DNA from: an uncultured Aquabacterium sp.
GTDB lineage: Bacteria; Pseudomonadota; Gammaproteobacteria; Burkholderiales; Burkholderiaceae_C
Reading direction: 5' to 3'
Length of the DNA: 5,181 nt
NCBI GenBank assembly: GCA_937923225.1
Contig: CALAKR010000359.1
Location: 1 to 5,181, forward strand
Shown here: positions 1 through 5,112 of the stretch, piece by piece
Position numbering within the stretch: position 1 is the first letter of the stretch
How the letters are laid out: each line of letters opens with the position of its first letter
Made by a program: the position numbers and the translations under genes
Notes under the pieces: model-generated
Seen by the model: the letters and a program-made list of their open reading frames with translations, nothing else
Databases searched by the model: none
Told to the model about the DNA's origin: nothing

Positions 1-94
1 GCTTGTCGGCCTTGAAGGCGGTGGTGTTGCCACCGGCCACGCACGCGAACAGGTCCAGGAAGGCCAGCGAGCCCGTCGTGAAGTTCGCGAAGCC
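1..94 (-). pseudogene. C-terminal continuation of the hydrolase gene beyond the TAG stop, cut by the window edge
   Basis: Read on the minus strand in the same frame as the upstream hydrolase, these bases give GFANFTTGSLAFLDLFACVA followed by GGNTTAFKADK, with no stop. The G/C-rich third positions match the neighbouring coding sequence. The segment looks like the tail that follows the LPDIEVPIA stretch in longer relatives, where Tyr often sits at the position occupied here by TAG (recalled from family knowledge, not searched). TAC to TAG is a single-base change. The natural end of the gene lies left of position 1. Confidence 0.7.
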
Positions 95-1264
95 CTACTT
101 GGCGATTGGCACCTCGATGTCGGGCAGGCGCACGCCGCCCACGGCATTGCCGTGCGCATCCTTCTTGATGAAGCCCAGCCAGTCACGCGCCATGCGCGGC
201 GCCACGGGCGGCGCCGTGCCCGCCGTCACCCAGGTCTTGAGGTGGTGGATGGCGGCGTTCTCGGCCATGTAGAAGGGCATGGCGTTGTAGGGGCTGCCGC
301 ACCCCGGCGGCGTCCAGCCCACGTCACGGCCGCTGACCTCGCCGATGTTGTCCAGCAAGTACTGGTCGGCATGCGAGGTGCCGGCCACTTCCCAGTGGCG
401 CACCTTGGCGCTGTCGGGCTGCTTGGAAGTGCTGGGGCCGAAGGACACATCCATCTCCGACTGAAGCACGAACACCGGCACCTGGGTGTCGGCGCGCACC
501 ACGCTGCCTGAAGGCACGGTGCTGCCCTCGCCGATGCGCACGCCCGTGCCGGCCCGGCCATGGATCAGGATGCCGTCGTAGGCCTTGTCCAGCGGCTGGA
601 TGGCGTTGGCGTAGGTCGTCAGGCGCATGGCCGATTGCGAATGGCCACTGGCGATGATCTTGGTGGGCTTGAGCGGCCCCAGCAACCCAGAGGCATGGTC
701 ACGCAGCGCCTGCGCCGTCTGCGAGAAGATGTCGTAGGAGATGTCGTCGTCAGGGATGCTGGCGTTGGCGTAGCGGTCACCGAACTGCTTGAGCTTTTGC
801 ACGCCGCTCACGCCCACCTTCTGCACGTTCACGCCCACGTAGGCATAGCCCTCGCGCAGGATGGCTTCGTGCGCCATGCCCCAGTCCACGTCCAGCGGGT
901 AGCCGGTGCTCACGTTCAGCCATTCGACGATGACGATGCCGTTGAACTTGGCCGGATCGGCCGGGCGGCGCACGATGGCCACGGTGTTGTACGGCGTGTT
1001 GCTGGAAGCCACGGTGGCGTTCCACTTGCCGTCACTGCCCAGCGTGCCTGATCCCTTGAACTTGCGGGCCTGACCTGAGAGGAAAAACTCCTGCTCGACG
1101 AAGTTGGCATCACCGAAGAACAAGGCGCGAGCGCCGAAGCCCGGAGTGGCCGGCCCGGGGGTGACGGTGGCTGTGGGCGCGGCGGCCTGGCTGGCCCAGG
1201 TGGCGCAGATCAGGGCGGCGGCCAGTGCGCCTTGACGCAAGGCATGGCTCAGAGGGGTGGTCAT
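95..1264 (-). CDS. Secreted alpha/beta-hydrolase-domain protein, 389 aa, ended early by an in-frame TAG
   Basis: The protein resembles the large bacterial 'alpha/beta hydrolase domain-containing' family (Abhydrolase_10-like); its substrate is unknown. Residues 1 to about 28 look like a Sec signal peptide: one Arg, then an Ala/Leu-rich core and an SQAAA-type cleavage region, so the mature enzyme should be periplasmic or secreted. The nucleophile elbow is GHSQS with Ser209. The likely acid is Glu270 or Asp272 in VLQSEMDV, and the likely catalytic His is His298 in AGTSHAD. The start is supported by AAGGAA six bases upstream. The oddity is the end: after VRLPDIEVPIAK the frame meets TAG, but the next 31 codons, up to the window edge, read as family C-terminal sequence without another stop. 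The visible triad is intact, so a shortened protein could fold, but the gene is probably disrupted or contains a sequence error. The hydrolase class is fairly sure; the physiological role is not. Confidence 0.85.
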   Translation of the reverse strand: MTTPLSHALRQGALAAALICATWASQAAAPTATVTPGPATPGFGARALFFGDANFVEQEFFLSGQARKFKGSGTLGSDGKWNATVASSNTPYNTVAIVRRPADPAKFNGIVIVEWLNVSTGYPLDVDWGMAHEAILREGYAYVGVNVQKVGVSGVQKLKQFGDRYANASIPDDDISYDIFSQTAQALRDHASGLLGPLKPTKIIASGHSQSAMRLTTYANAIQPLDKAYDGILIHGRAGTGVRIGEGSTVPSGSVVRADTQVPVFVLQSEMDVSFGPSTSKQPDSAKVRHWEVAGTSHADQYLLDNIGEVSGRDVGWTPPGCGSPYNAMPFYMAENAAIHHLKTWVTAGTAPPVAPRMARDWLGFIKKDAHGNAVGGVRLPDIEVPIAK

Positions 1265-1270
1265 GGTGTC

Positions 1271-1276
1271 TTCCTT
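1271..1276 (-). promoter_or_regulatory. Ribosome binding site of the secreted hydrolase
   Basis: The minus strand reads AAGGAA, then six bases, then ATG at 1264-1262. Good match and spacing support this start codon, which also places the signal peptide at the N terminus. Confidence 0.6.
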
Positions 1277-1292
1277 GAAACGACGTTGATTG

Positions 1293-1305
1293 AACGAATT
1301 TCGTT
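1293..1305. promoter_or_regulatory. Small palindrome upstream of the secreted hydrolase (possible operator)
   Basis: AACGAATTTCGTT is a perfect 6-bp inverted repeat around one central base, 28 bases upstream of the hydrolase start codon in an AT-richer patch. It could be a regulator site near the promoter. I found no convincing -35/-10 pair here, so the role is inferred from position and symmetry only. Confidence 0.3.
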
Positions 1306-1350
1306 AACAACTGCGCCGCCAAGATAGTTCCACTCATGAACATGTTGACT

Positions 1351-1419
1351 CCGGGGAAGCCCGGCCCGCCCCCTGTCCAAGGGGGCTTGTGCGATTACGG
1401 GGCGCCACCCAGGCGCCCC
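1351..1419 (-). terminator. Three tandem GC-rich hairpins between the two hydrolase genes
   Basis: Three perfect stems lie in a row: 1399-1406/1412-1419 (8 bp, 5-nt loop), 1368-1374/1380-1386 (7 bp, 5-nt loop) and 1351-1355/1360-1364 (5 bp, GAAG loop on the plus strand). The first begins nine bases after the stop codon of the 1428-2222 gene, as expected for transcription ending there. No stem is followed by a clear U-tract on the minus strand, so a classical rho-independent terminator is not proven; mRNA 3'-end protection is an alternative. The cluster suggests the two hydrolases are not one operon despite sharing a strand. Confidence 0.45.
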
Positions 1420-1427
1420 TGCCCCTG

Positions 1428-2222
1428 TCAGGCCGCGGCTCTCACGCGCTGCCAGTGCGCCTGCAAGGTTGGGCTGACGGCACCGGGCGCCCCCACCAGG
1501 CCCATGTGGCCTTGCCCTTCCAGCTTGATCACTTCGGCGTGCGGGTTGACCTCGGCCAGGCGGCGCACCATCTCGCGCGCGGGCGGCGTGGTGTGTTCGC
1601 CGTAGACCAGCGTGGTCGGCACCTGCAGGCGGTAGTGGCCGAAGGCTTCGGGCTCTTGCGAGACGATGCGCACCTCCTGGAACATCTTCCAGCCCACCAT
1701 GCGCGCCATGGCCTTGGCCTTCTCAGGCATCGAGGCCCACATGCCCGGCTGGTTCCAGTAGTCCACGAAGCGCTCCAGCCAGGTGTCGTCACCGCCGGTC
1801 TCCTCGTTCAGCAGGGCATCCGGGTCACCGAACAGCGCGCGCACCTGCTCGGCGGCGTCTTCAGGCAGGCTGGCCGGATCAGCATCCAGCAAGGCCTTGA
1901 GCGAGCCGAACAGCACCGGCTCGTACAGCCATATGGAGCGCACGGGCACTTCGGGGTCCATGGCCAGCGCCAGCGCCGCCAGGCCGCCGTAGGAATGGCC
2001 ACCCAGGTGCACGCCGGTGGTGCCGGCCGGGATCTGCGCCTTCAGGTGCGCCACCTCATCCAACAGGCTGATGGGCGTGCCGCGCGGCAGCATGTCCATG
2101 AAGCTGTAGCCCCGGTTGGTGGGCGTGAGCGGCTGCACGCCCTCGGGCAGATCGGCCAGCAGCTTGGTCCACATGAAGGGACCGACACCGGTGGAATGGA
2201 CGAACAGGGCGACCTCGGACAT
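1428..2222 (-). CDS. Alpha/beta hydrolase, 264 aa, cytoplasmic
   Basis: A compact alpha/beta-hydrolase-fold enzyme of typical length (264 residues) with no signal peptide. The N-terminal strand MSEVALFVHSTGVG carries the oxyanion-loop region. The nucleophile elbow GGHSYGG places Ser77 as nucleophile. A lid-like segment occupies about residues 110-195. VPTTLVYGEHTTP offers Glu209 as the likely acid, and GQGHMG gives His239 as the catalytic His. The reaction could be ester, lactone or C-C bond hydrolysis; the sequence does not decide. A GGAGA ribosome site seven bases upstream supports the start. The gene is divergent from an HxlR-family regulator across 87 bp containing a perfect palindrome, so it is probably that regulator's target, induced by some reactive or aromatic compound (inference). 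A hairpin cluster follows the stop codon. Confidence 0.9.
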   Translation of the reverse strand: MSEVALFVHSTGVGPFMWTKLLADLPEGVQPLTPTNRGYSFMDMLPRGTPISLLDEVAHLKAQIPAGTTGVHLGGHSYGGLAALALAMDPEVPVRSIWLYEPVLFGSLKALLDADPASLPEDAAEQVRALFGDPDALLNEETGGDDTWLERFVDYWNQPGMWASMPEKAKAMARMVGWKMFQEVRIVSQEPEAFGHYRLQVPTTLVYGEHTTPPAREMVRRLAEVNPHAEVIKLEGQGHMGLVGAPGAVSPTLQAHWQRVRAAA

Positions 2223-2229
2223 GGCAACG

Positions 2230-2234
2230 TCTCC
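2230..2234 (-). promoter_or_regulatory. Ribosome binding site of the cytoplasmic hydrolase
   Basis: The minus strand reads GGAGA, then seven bases, then ATG at 2222-2220. This decides the start codon for the 264-residue protein. Confidence 0.6.
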
Positions 2235-2277
2235 AACAACTACTTGTTTGATGAAAGTAGCGAAAGCCTAGTCGCTT

Positions 2278-2296
2278 TACTTGCTTCATGCAAGTA
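2278..2296. promoter_or_regulatory. Perfect palindrome, candidate HxlR-family operator
   Basis: TACTTGC-TTCAT-GCAAGTA is a perfect 7-bp inverted repeat with a 5-bp spacer, lying between the divergent hydrolase and regulator genes and ending 13 bases before the regulator ATG. HxlR-family dimers bind dyad sites in such divergent gaps (family knowledge; YodB and HypR are examples). The right arm overlaps a TATCAT -10-like hexamer of the regulator gene. On the other strand the site overlaps a weak TTGCAT/17 bp/TAGGCT promoter-like pair facing the hydrolase. Autoregulation plus control of the hydrolase is the natural inference. Confidence 0.6.
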
Positions 2297-2300
2297 TCAT
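2295..2300 (+). promoter_or_regulatory. -10-like hexamer close to the regulator start
   Basis: TATCAT matches five of six positions of TATAAT and ends nine bases before the ATG at 2310, so a transcript would begin within a few bases of the start codon. No good -35 lies 16-18 bases upstream. No Shine-Dalgarno is evident in the GGGCGACAA before the ATG, so a nearly leaderless message is possible. Confidence 0.25.
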
Positions 2301-2309
2301 GGGCGACAA

Positions 2310-2870
2310 ATGCGCCGCACGTCGTTTTCGGACATGAGTTGTTCCATCGCCCGCTCGCTCGAGCAGATCGGCGAGTGGTGGACGTTGCTGATCATCCGCG
2401 AGGCCTTTTTTGGCACGCGGCGCTTTGGGGCCTTCCAGGCCAACCTGGGCATCGCGCCCAATGTGCTCACGCAGCGCCTGCAGGATCTGGTGGCGCACGG
2501 CATCCTGGAGATCACGGCCAGCAGCGAGAACGGGCGCGCGCTGGATTACGGCCTGACGGACAAGGGCCGGGAGCTCTTTCCCATCATCGTGGCGCTGGCA
2601 CAGTGGGGGGATCGGCATGCGGCGGCGCCCGAGGGGCCGCCAGTGCGCATCGTCGAGCGGCGCAATGGTGAAGACGTCGCGCCGATCACACTGCGCTCAT
2701 CAGGCGATGGCCGCGCGTTGGGCCTGCATGAAGTGACGGTCGCGCCCGGCCCCGGGGCCACGCCGCAGCAACTGGCCTATTTCGAGCGCGTGCGCCAACG
2801 GCAGGCTGAAAAGGCTGCGGCCCGGGAGGCCGGGCCGCAAACGCAGGATCAGAACGATCGCAAGGGCTGA
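2310..2870 (+). CDS. HxlR-family winged-helix transcriptional regulator, 186 aa
   Basis: The N terminus, MRRTSFSDMSCSIARSLEQI then GEWWTLLIIREAFFGTRRF, is the family's usual opening and first HTH region. Recognition-helix sequence (IAPNVLTQRLQDLVAHGIL) follows at about residues 48-66. The wing and dimer helices (ALDYGLTDKGRELFPIIVAL AQWGDRH) run to about residue 103. The remaining ~80 residues form a less conserved, charged tail ending in a Gln/Asp/Lys-rich stretch. The only cysteine is Cys11, close to where redox-sensing relatives carry their reactive Cys (family knowledge; sensing here is inferred). The frame is open far upstream of 2310, but that part is antisense to the hydrolase gene. 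The ATG at 2310 is chosen because it matches the family N terminus; the next Met is residue 9. It is divergent from the hydrolase, convergent with glnS, and probably represses itself and the hydrolase. Confidence 0.9.
   Translation: MRRTSFSDMSCSIARSLEQIGEWWTLLIIREAFFGTRRFGAFQANLGIAPNVLTQRLQDLVAHGILEITASSENGRALDYGLTDKGRELFPIIVALAQWGDRHAAAPEGPPVRIVERRNGEDVAPITLRSSGDGRALGLHEVTVAPGPGATPQQLAYFERVRQRQAEKAAAREAGPQTQDQNDRKG
2809..2839 (-). terminator. Probable rho-independent terminator of glnS, inside the 3' end of the regulator gene
   Basis: A perfect 10-bp GC-rich stem (2816-2825 with 2830-2839) closes a 4-nt loop. On the minus strand it is followed by GCC and then TTTT at 2812-2809. It lies about 70 bases past the glnS stop codon, so glnS transcripts would end inside the coding region of the convergent gene. 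The U-tract is short and offset by three bases, so strength is uncertain. Confidence 0.5.
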
Positions 2871-2878
2871 TCGCCGAG

Positions 2879-2899
2879 CCCTGCCTTCACACGGCAGGG
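2879..2899. terminator. Hairpin between the convergent regulator and glnS genes
   Basis: CCCTGCC (2879-2885) and GGCAGGG (2893-2899) form a perfect 7-bp stem with a 7-nt loop in the 39-bp convergent gap. It could act on both strands, but neither side is followed by a T-run. It is therefore a weak or factor-dependent terminator candidate. Confidence 0.45.
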
Positions 2900-2909
2900 G
2901 TCAGCCCCA

Positions 2910-4736
2910 TCACTTCCAGTTACCGTCCTTCAAGCCGGTGATCTTGTTGAACACCGGCTTGCCCGCCGCATGGTCGTGGCGGTCGGCCACGAAGTAGCCA
3001 AAGCGCTCGAACTGGAACTTCTGGTCCGGCTGGGCCGACGCCAGCGAGGGCTCCACATAAGCCGTGACCACCTTGACGCTGGCCGGGTTCAGGCTGGCCT
3101 TGAAGTCCTTGCCGCCGGCATCTGGTTGCGCGTCGGTGAACAGGCGGTCATACAGGCGCACCTCGGCGGCCACGCCATCGGCCGCGCCCACCCAGGTGAT
3201 GGCGGCCTTGACCTTGACGCTGTCGGCGCCGGGCGTGCCGCTCTTGGTGTCGGGCACCACGGTGGCCTGCACCTCAAGCACCTTGCCATCGGCATCCTTG
3301 GTGCAGCCGGTGCACTCAATCACGTAGCCGCCCTTCAGGCGCACCTTGTTGCCCGGGAACAGGCGCTTGTAGCCCTTGGGTGGCACTTCTTCAAAGTCCT
3401 CCCGCTCGATCCACACGTCCTTGCCCAGCGTGAAGTGGCGCACCGGCGATTCGGTGCCTTCGGGCGGATGCGGCAAGGCGGGCAGCGAGCACGGCTCTTG
3501 ATGACCGACGCCGAACACCTCGTCCCAGTTGGTCAGTACCAGCTTGAGCGGATCCAGCACGGCCATGCCGCGGTGGGCCTTGTTCTCCAGGTCGTCCCGC
3601 AGGGCGATGTCCAGCGTGCTGTAGTCGATCCAGCTGTCGGACTTGCTCACGCCGATGCGCTCGCAGAACAGCTGGATGGCCTCGGGCGTGTAGCCCCGGC
3701 GGCGCAGGCCGACGATGGTGGGCATGCGCGGGTCGTCCCAACCCGTGACCACGCCTTCGTCCACCAGTTGCTTGAGCTTGCGCTTGCTGGTGATCACGTA
3801 GGTCAGGTTCAGGCGCGCGAACTCGTACTGGCGCGGCACGGGCTGATTGAGCAGGCCCAACGTGGCCAGGTTGTCGACCAGCCAGTCGTAGAAGGGGCGC
3901 TGGTCTTCGAACTCCAGCGTGCAGATGCTGTGGGTGATCTGCTCCAGCGCGTCCTCGATCGGGTGCGCGAAGGTGTACATCGGGTAGATGCACCATGTGT
4001 CGCCCGTGTTGTGGTGCGTGGCGCGGCGAATGCGGTAGATGGCCGGGTCCCGCAGGTTGATGTTCGGGCTGGCCATGTCGATCTTGGCGCGCAGCACGGC
4101 AGCGCCATCGGGCAGCTTGCCGTCACGCATCTCGCGAAAGCGCGCCAGGTTCTCATCCGGCGTGCGGGCGCGGAAGGGGCTGTTCGTGCCGGGCGTGCCG
4201 AAGTCACCGCGGTTGGCGCGCATCTCCTCGGGCGTCTGCTCATCCACGTAGGCCAGGCCGGCGATGATCAGCGCCTCGGCCGCGCGGTACATGAAGTCGA
4301 AATAGTTGCTGGCGTAGTACAGGTGGCTCTCGGGTTTGCCGTTGAAACCCGAATCCCAGCCAAAGCCCAGCCACTTCACGGCATCCAGGATGGCGTCGAC
4401 GTACTCCTGCTCTTCCTTCTCGGGGTTGGTGTCGTCGAAACGCATGTGGCACACGCCACCGTAGTCGCGCGCCAGGCCGAAGTTCAGGCAGATGCTCTTG
4501 GCGTGGCCCACGTGCAGGTAGCCGTTGGGCTCCGGCGGGAAACGCGTGCGGATCTTGGCCGGATCAGGCTGCCCCTGGCCCTGGTGGGCCGCATCGCCGG
4601 GCGAGCCGGCCCAGCGGCGGCTGGCGTAGGTGCCCTGCTCCAGGTCGCGGTCGATGATGCCGCGCAGGAAGTTGGTGGGCTTGTGGTCTTCTTTGCCGGC
4701 ATCAGTGGCCGACACGCCAGGAGTGGGTACGTTCAT
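2910..4736 (-). CDS. glnS: Glutamine--tRNA ligase (GlnRS), 608 aa
   Basis: Class I aminoacyl-tRNA synthetase charging tRNA-Gln with glutamine in the cytoplasm, using ATP. The class I HIGH signature is in PPEPNGYLHVGHAKS (HVGH at residues 75-78). FDDTNPEKEEQEYVDAI follows at about 100-116. CLRAKIDMASP-type active-site sequence is seen as VLRAKIDMASPNINLRDP (about 214-231). The KMSKS-like loop is VITSKRKL (about 314-321), and DDPRMPTIVGLRRRGYTPEA follows. The C-terminal part (about 395-608) is the beta-barrel anticodon-binding region, ending KPVFNKITGLKDGNWK. It is longer than the E. coli enzyme (554 residues), partly from an insertion at about residues 38-62 just before the catalytic core. The start matches the family N terminus (KPTNFLRGIIDRDLEQG), but no clear Shine-Dalgarno precedes it. 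It stands alone, divergent from the truncated gene at 4885 and convergent with the regulator. Confidence 0.98.
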   Translation of the reverse strand: MNVPTPGVSATDAGKEDHKPTNFLRGIIDRDLEQGTYASRRWAGSPGDAAHQGQGQPDPAKIRTRFPPEPNGYLHVGHAKSICLNFGLARDYGGVCHMRFDDTNPEKEEQEYVDAILDAVKWLGFGWDSGFNGKPESHLYYASNYFDFMYRAAEALIIAGLAYVDEQTPEEMRANRGDFGTPGTNSPFRARTPDENLARFREMRDGKLPDGAAVLRAKIDMASPNINLRDPAIYRIRRATHHNTGDTWCIYPMYTFAHPIEDALEQITHSICTLEFEDQRPFYDWLVDNLATLGLLNQPVPRQYEFARLNLTYVITSKRKLKQLVDEGVVTGWDDPRMPTIVGLRRRGYTPEAIQLFCERIGVSKSDSWIDYSTLDIALRDDLENKAHRGMAVLDPLKLVLTNWDEVFGVGHQEPCSLPALPHPPEGTESPVRHFTLGKDVWIEREDFEEVPPKGYKRLFPGNKVRLKGGYVIECTGCTKDADGKVLEVQATVVPDTKSGTPGADSVKVKAAITWVGAADGVAAEVRLYDRLFTDAQPDAGGKDFKASLNPASVKVVTAYVEPSLASAQPDQKFQFERFGYFVADRHDHAAGKPVFNKITGLKDGNWK

Positions 4737-4742
4737 GTGCCC

Positions 4743-4748
4743 ATTTTA
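4743..4748 (-). promoter_or_regulatory. -10-like hexamer immediately upstream of glnS
   Basis: The minus strand reads TAAAAT (five of six against TATAAT), then six bases, then the glnS ATG. Transcription starting about seven bases past the hexamer would begin at the ATG itself, giving a leaderless message. The lack of a Shine-Dalgarno fits this, but no -35 match is found at normal spacing. Confidence 0.25.
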
Positions 4749-4800
4749 TCTAGGCGGGCAGGCAAACGTGATGCACGGGTTACGTCAAGCGTCTCCATCG

Positions 4801-4876
4801 TTGTTTCAAACAAGCCTAGGTGTTTACCACTCTGTATTTCGTTAATCGTTTCAAACAACATACCGCTCCACCTAGG
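4801..4876. repeat. Paired GTTTCAAAC boxes and paired CCTAGG sites in the divergent intergenic region
   Basis: GTTTCAAACAA occurs at 4803-4813 and again at 4848-4858, a direct repeat 45 bp apart. Each contains the 9-bp dyad GTTT-C-AAAC, and the first extends to the perfect 13-bp dyad TTGTTTCAAACAA (4801-4813). CCTAGGTG at 4815-4822 and its complement CACCTAGG at 4869-4876 form an 8-bp inverted pair around them. The 4737-4884 gap separates glnS from the divergent gene at 4885, so these may be operators for one or both. The binding protein is unknown. Confidence 0.45.
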
Positions 4877-4878
4877 AG
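4874..4878 (+). promoter_or_regulatory. Ribosome binding site of the truncated acetyltransferase-like gene
   Basis: AGGAG lies six bases before the ATG at 4885, a strong match. It overlaps the second CCTAGG site, so a protein or RNA structure there could affect translation (inference). Confidence 0.65.
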
Positions 4879-4884
4879 AGGGCC

Positions 4885-5112
4885 ATGCTTCGCACCCAGT
4901 ACGTCAGGATTCAGCATCTGCGCATCTTCGAGATCCTGCGCATGCACCAGATCTTCGAGCGCTATTACGACCACGGCCCCATTGACGTGTTCCTGAACGA
5001 TCTGCACAAGAAGGACGGCGTCTTCCTGGTGCGCCGCGAGCGTGACGACGAGATCGTGGGCTTCTCGACGCTGGGCATCTACCACTTCCAAGTCATGTAC
5101 AAATGCCCATAA
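4885..5112 (+). pseudogene. Truncated N terminus of a GNAT/acyltransferase-like protein, 75 codons
   Basis: The strong ribosome site and codon use up to about 5090 mark a real gene start. Residues 1-60 (MLRTQYVRIQHLRIFEILRM, then HQIFERYYDHGPIDVFLNDL and a KKDGVFLVRRERDDEIVGFSTL stretch) recall the N-terminal part of GNAT-like hypothetical proteins. Those carry FxRYYD, a KD-hydrophobic strand and GFSTL, and are roughly 200 residues or longer (recalled, not searched). The frame stops at TAA after GIYHFQVMYKCP, exactly where composition drops from GC-rich to AT-rich. The most likely explanation is interruption by an inserted element near 5093-5100, with the last residues encoded by the insert. 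Alternatives are a deletion junction or a genuinely short protein. Function as an acetyltransferase is a low-confidence guess and is probably lost. Confidence 0.6.

Noticed and set aside
560..1051. Plus-strand open frames within the secreted hydrolase region (also 152-511)
   Set aside because: They are antisense to a gene with a signal peptide, ribosome site and catalytic motifs, and their products are low-complexity Val/His/Arg/Gly-rich sequences.
95..2222. The two minus-strand hydrolases as one operon
   Set aside because: A 163-bp gap with three hairpins separates them, and the downstream gene has its own AT-rich upstream patch and ribosome site.
1389..2309. A long plus-strand open frame that runs in frame into the HxlR regulator, suggesting a 493-residue fusion
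   Set aside because: The upstream part is the antisense of the 1428-2222 hydrolase and has no recognisable domain. The regulator's family N terminus begins at the ATG at 2310, after the intergenic palindrome.
4801..4858. The repeated GTTTCAAACAA as a start of a CRISPR array
   Set aside because: There are only two copies of 11 bp, with no third repeat and no full-length repeat unit; a pair of regulator sites fits better.
2970..4985. A plus-strand open frame of 671 codons antisense to glnS and reading through into the 4885 region
   Set aside because: Its product is Val/Ala/His/Gln-rich with no family resemblance, as expected for an antisense frame of GC-rich coding DNA. glnS on the minus strand is unmistakable, and at the right end the frame conflicts with the gene at 4885 that has a strong ribosome site.
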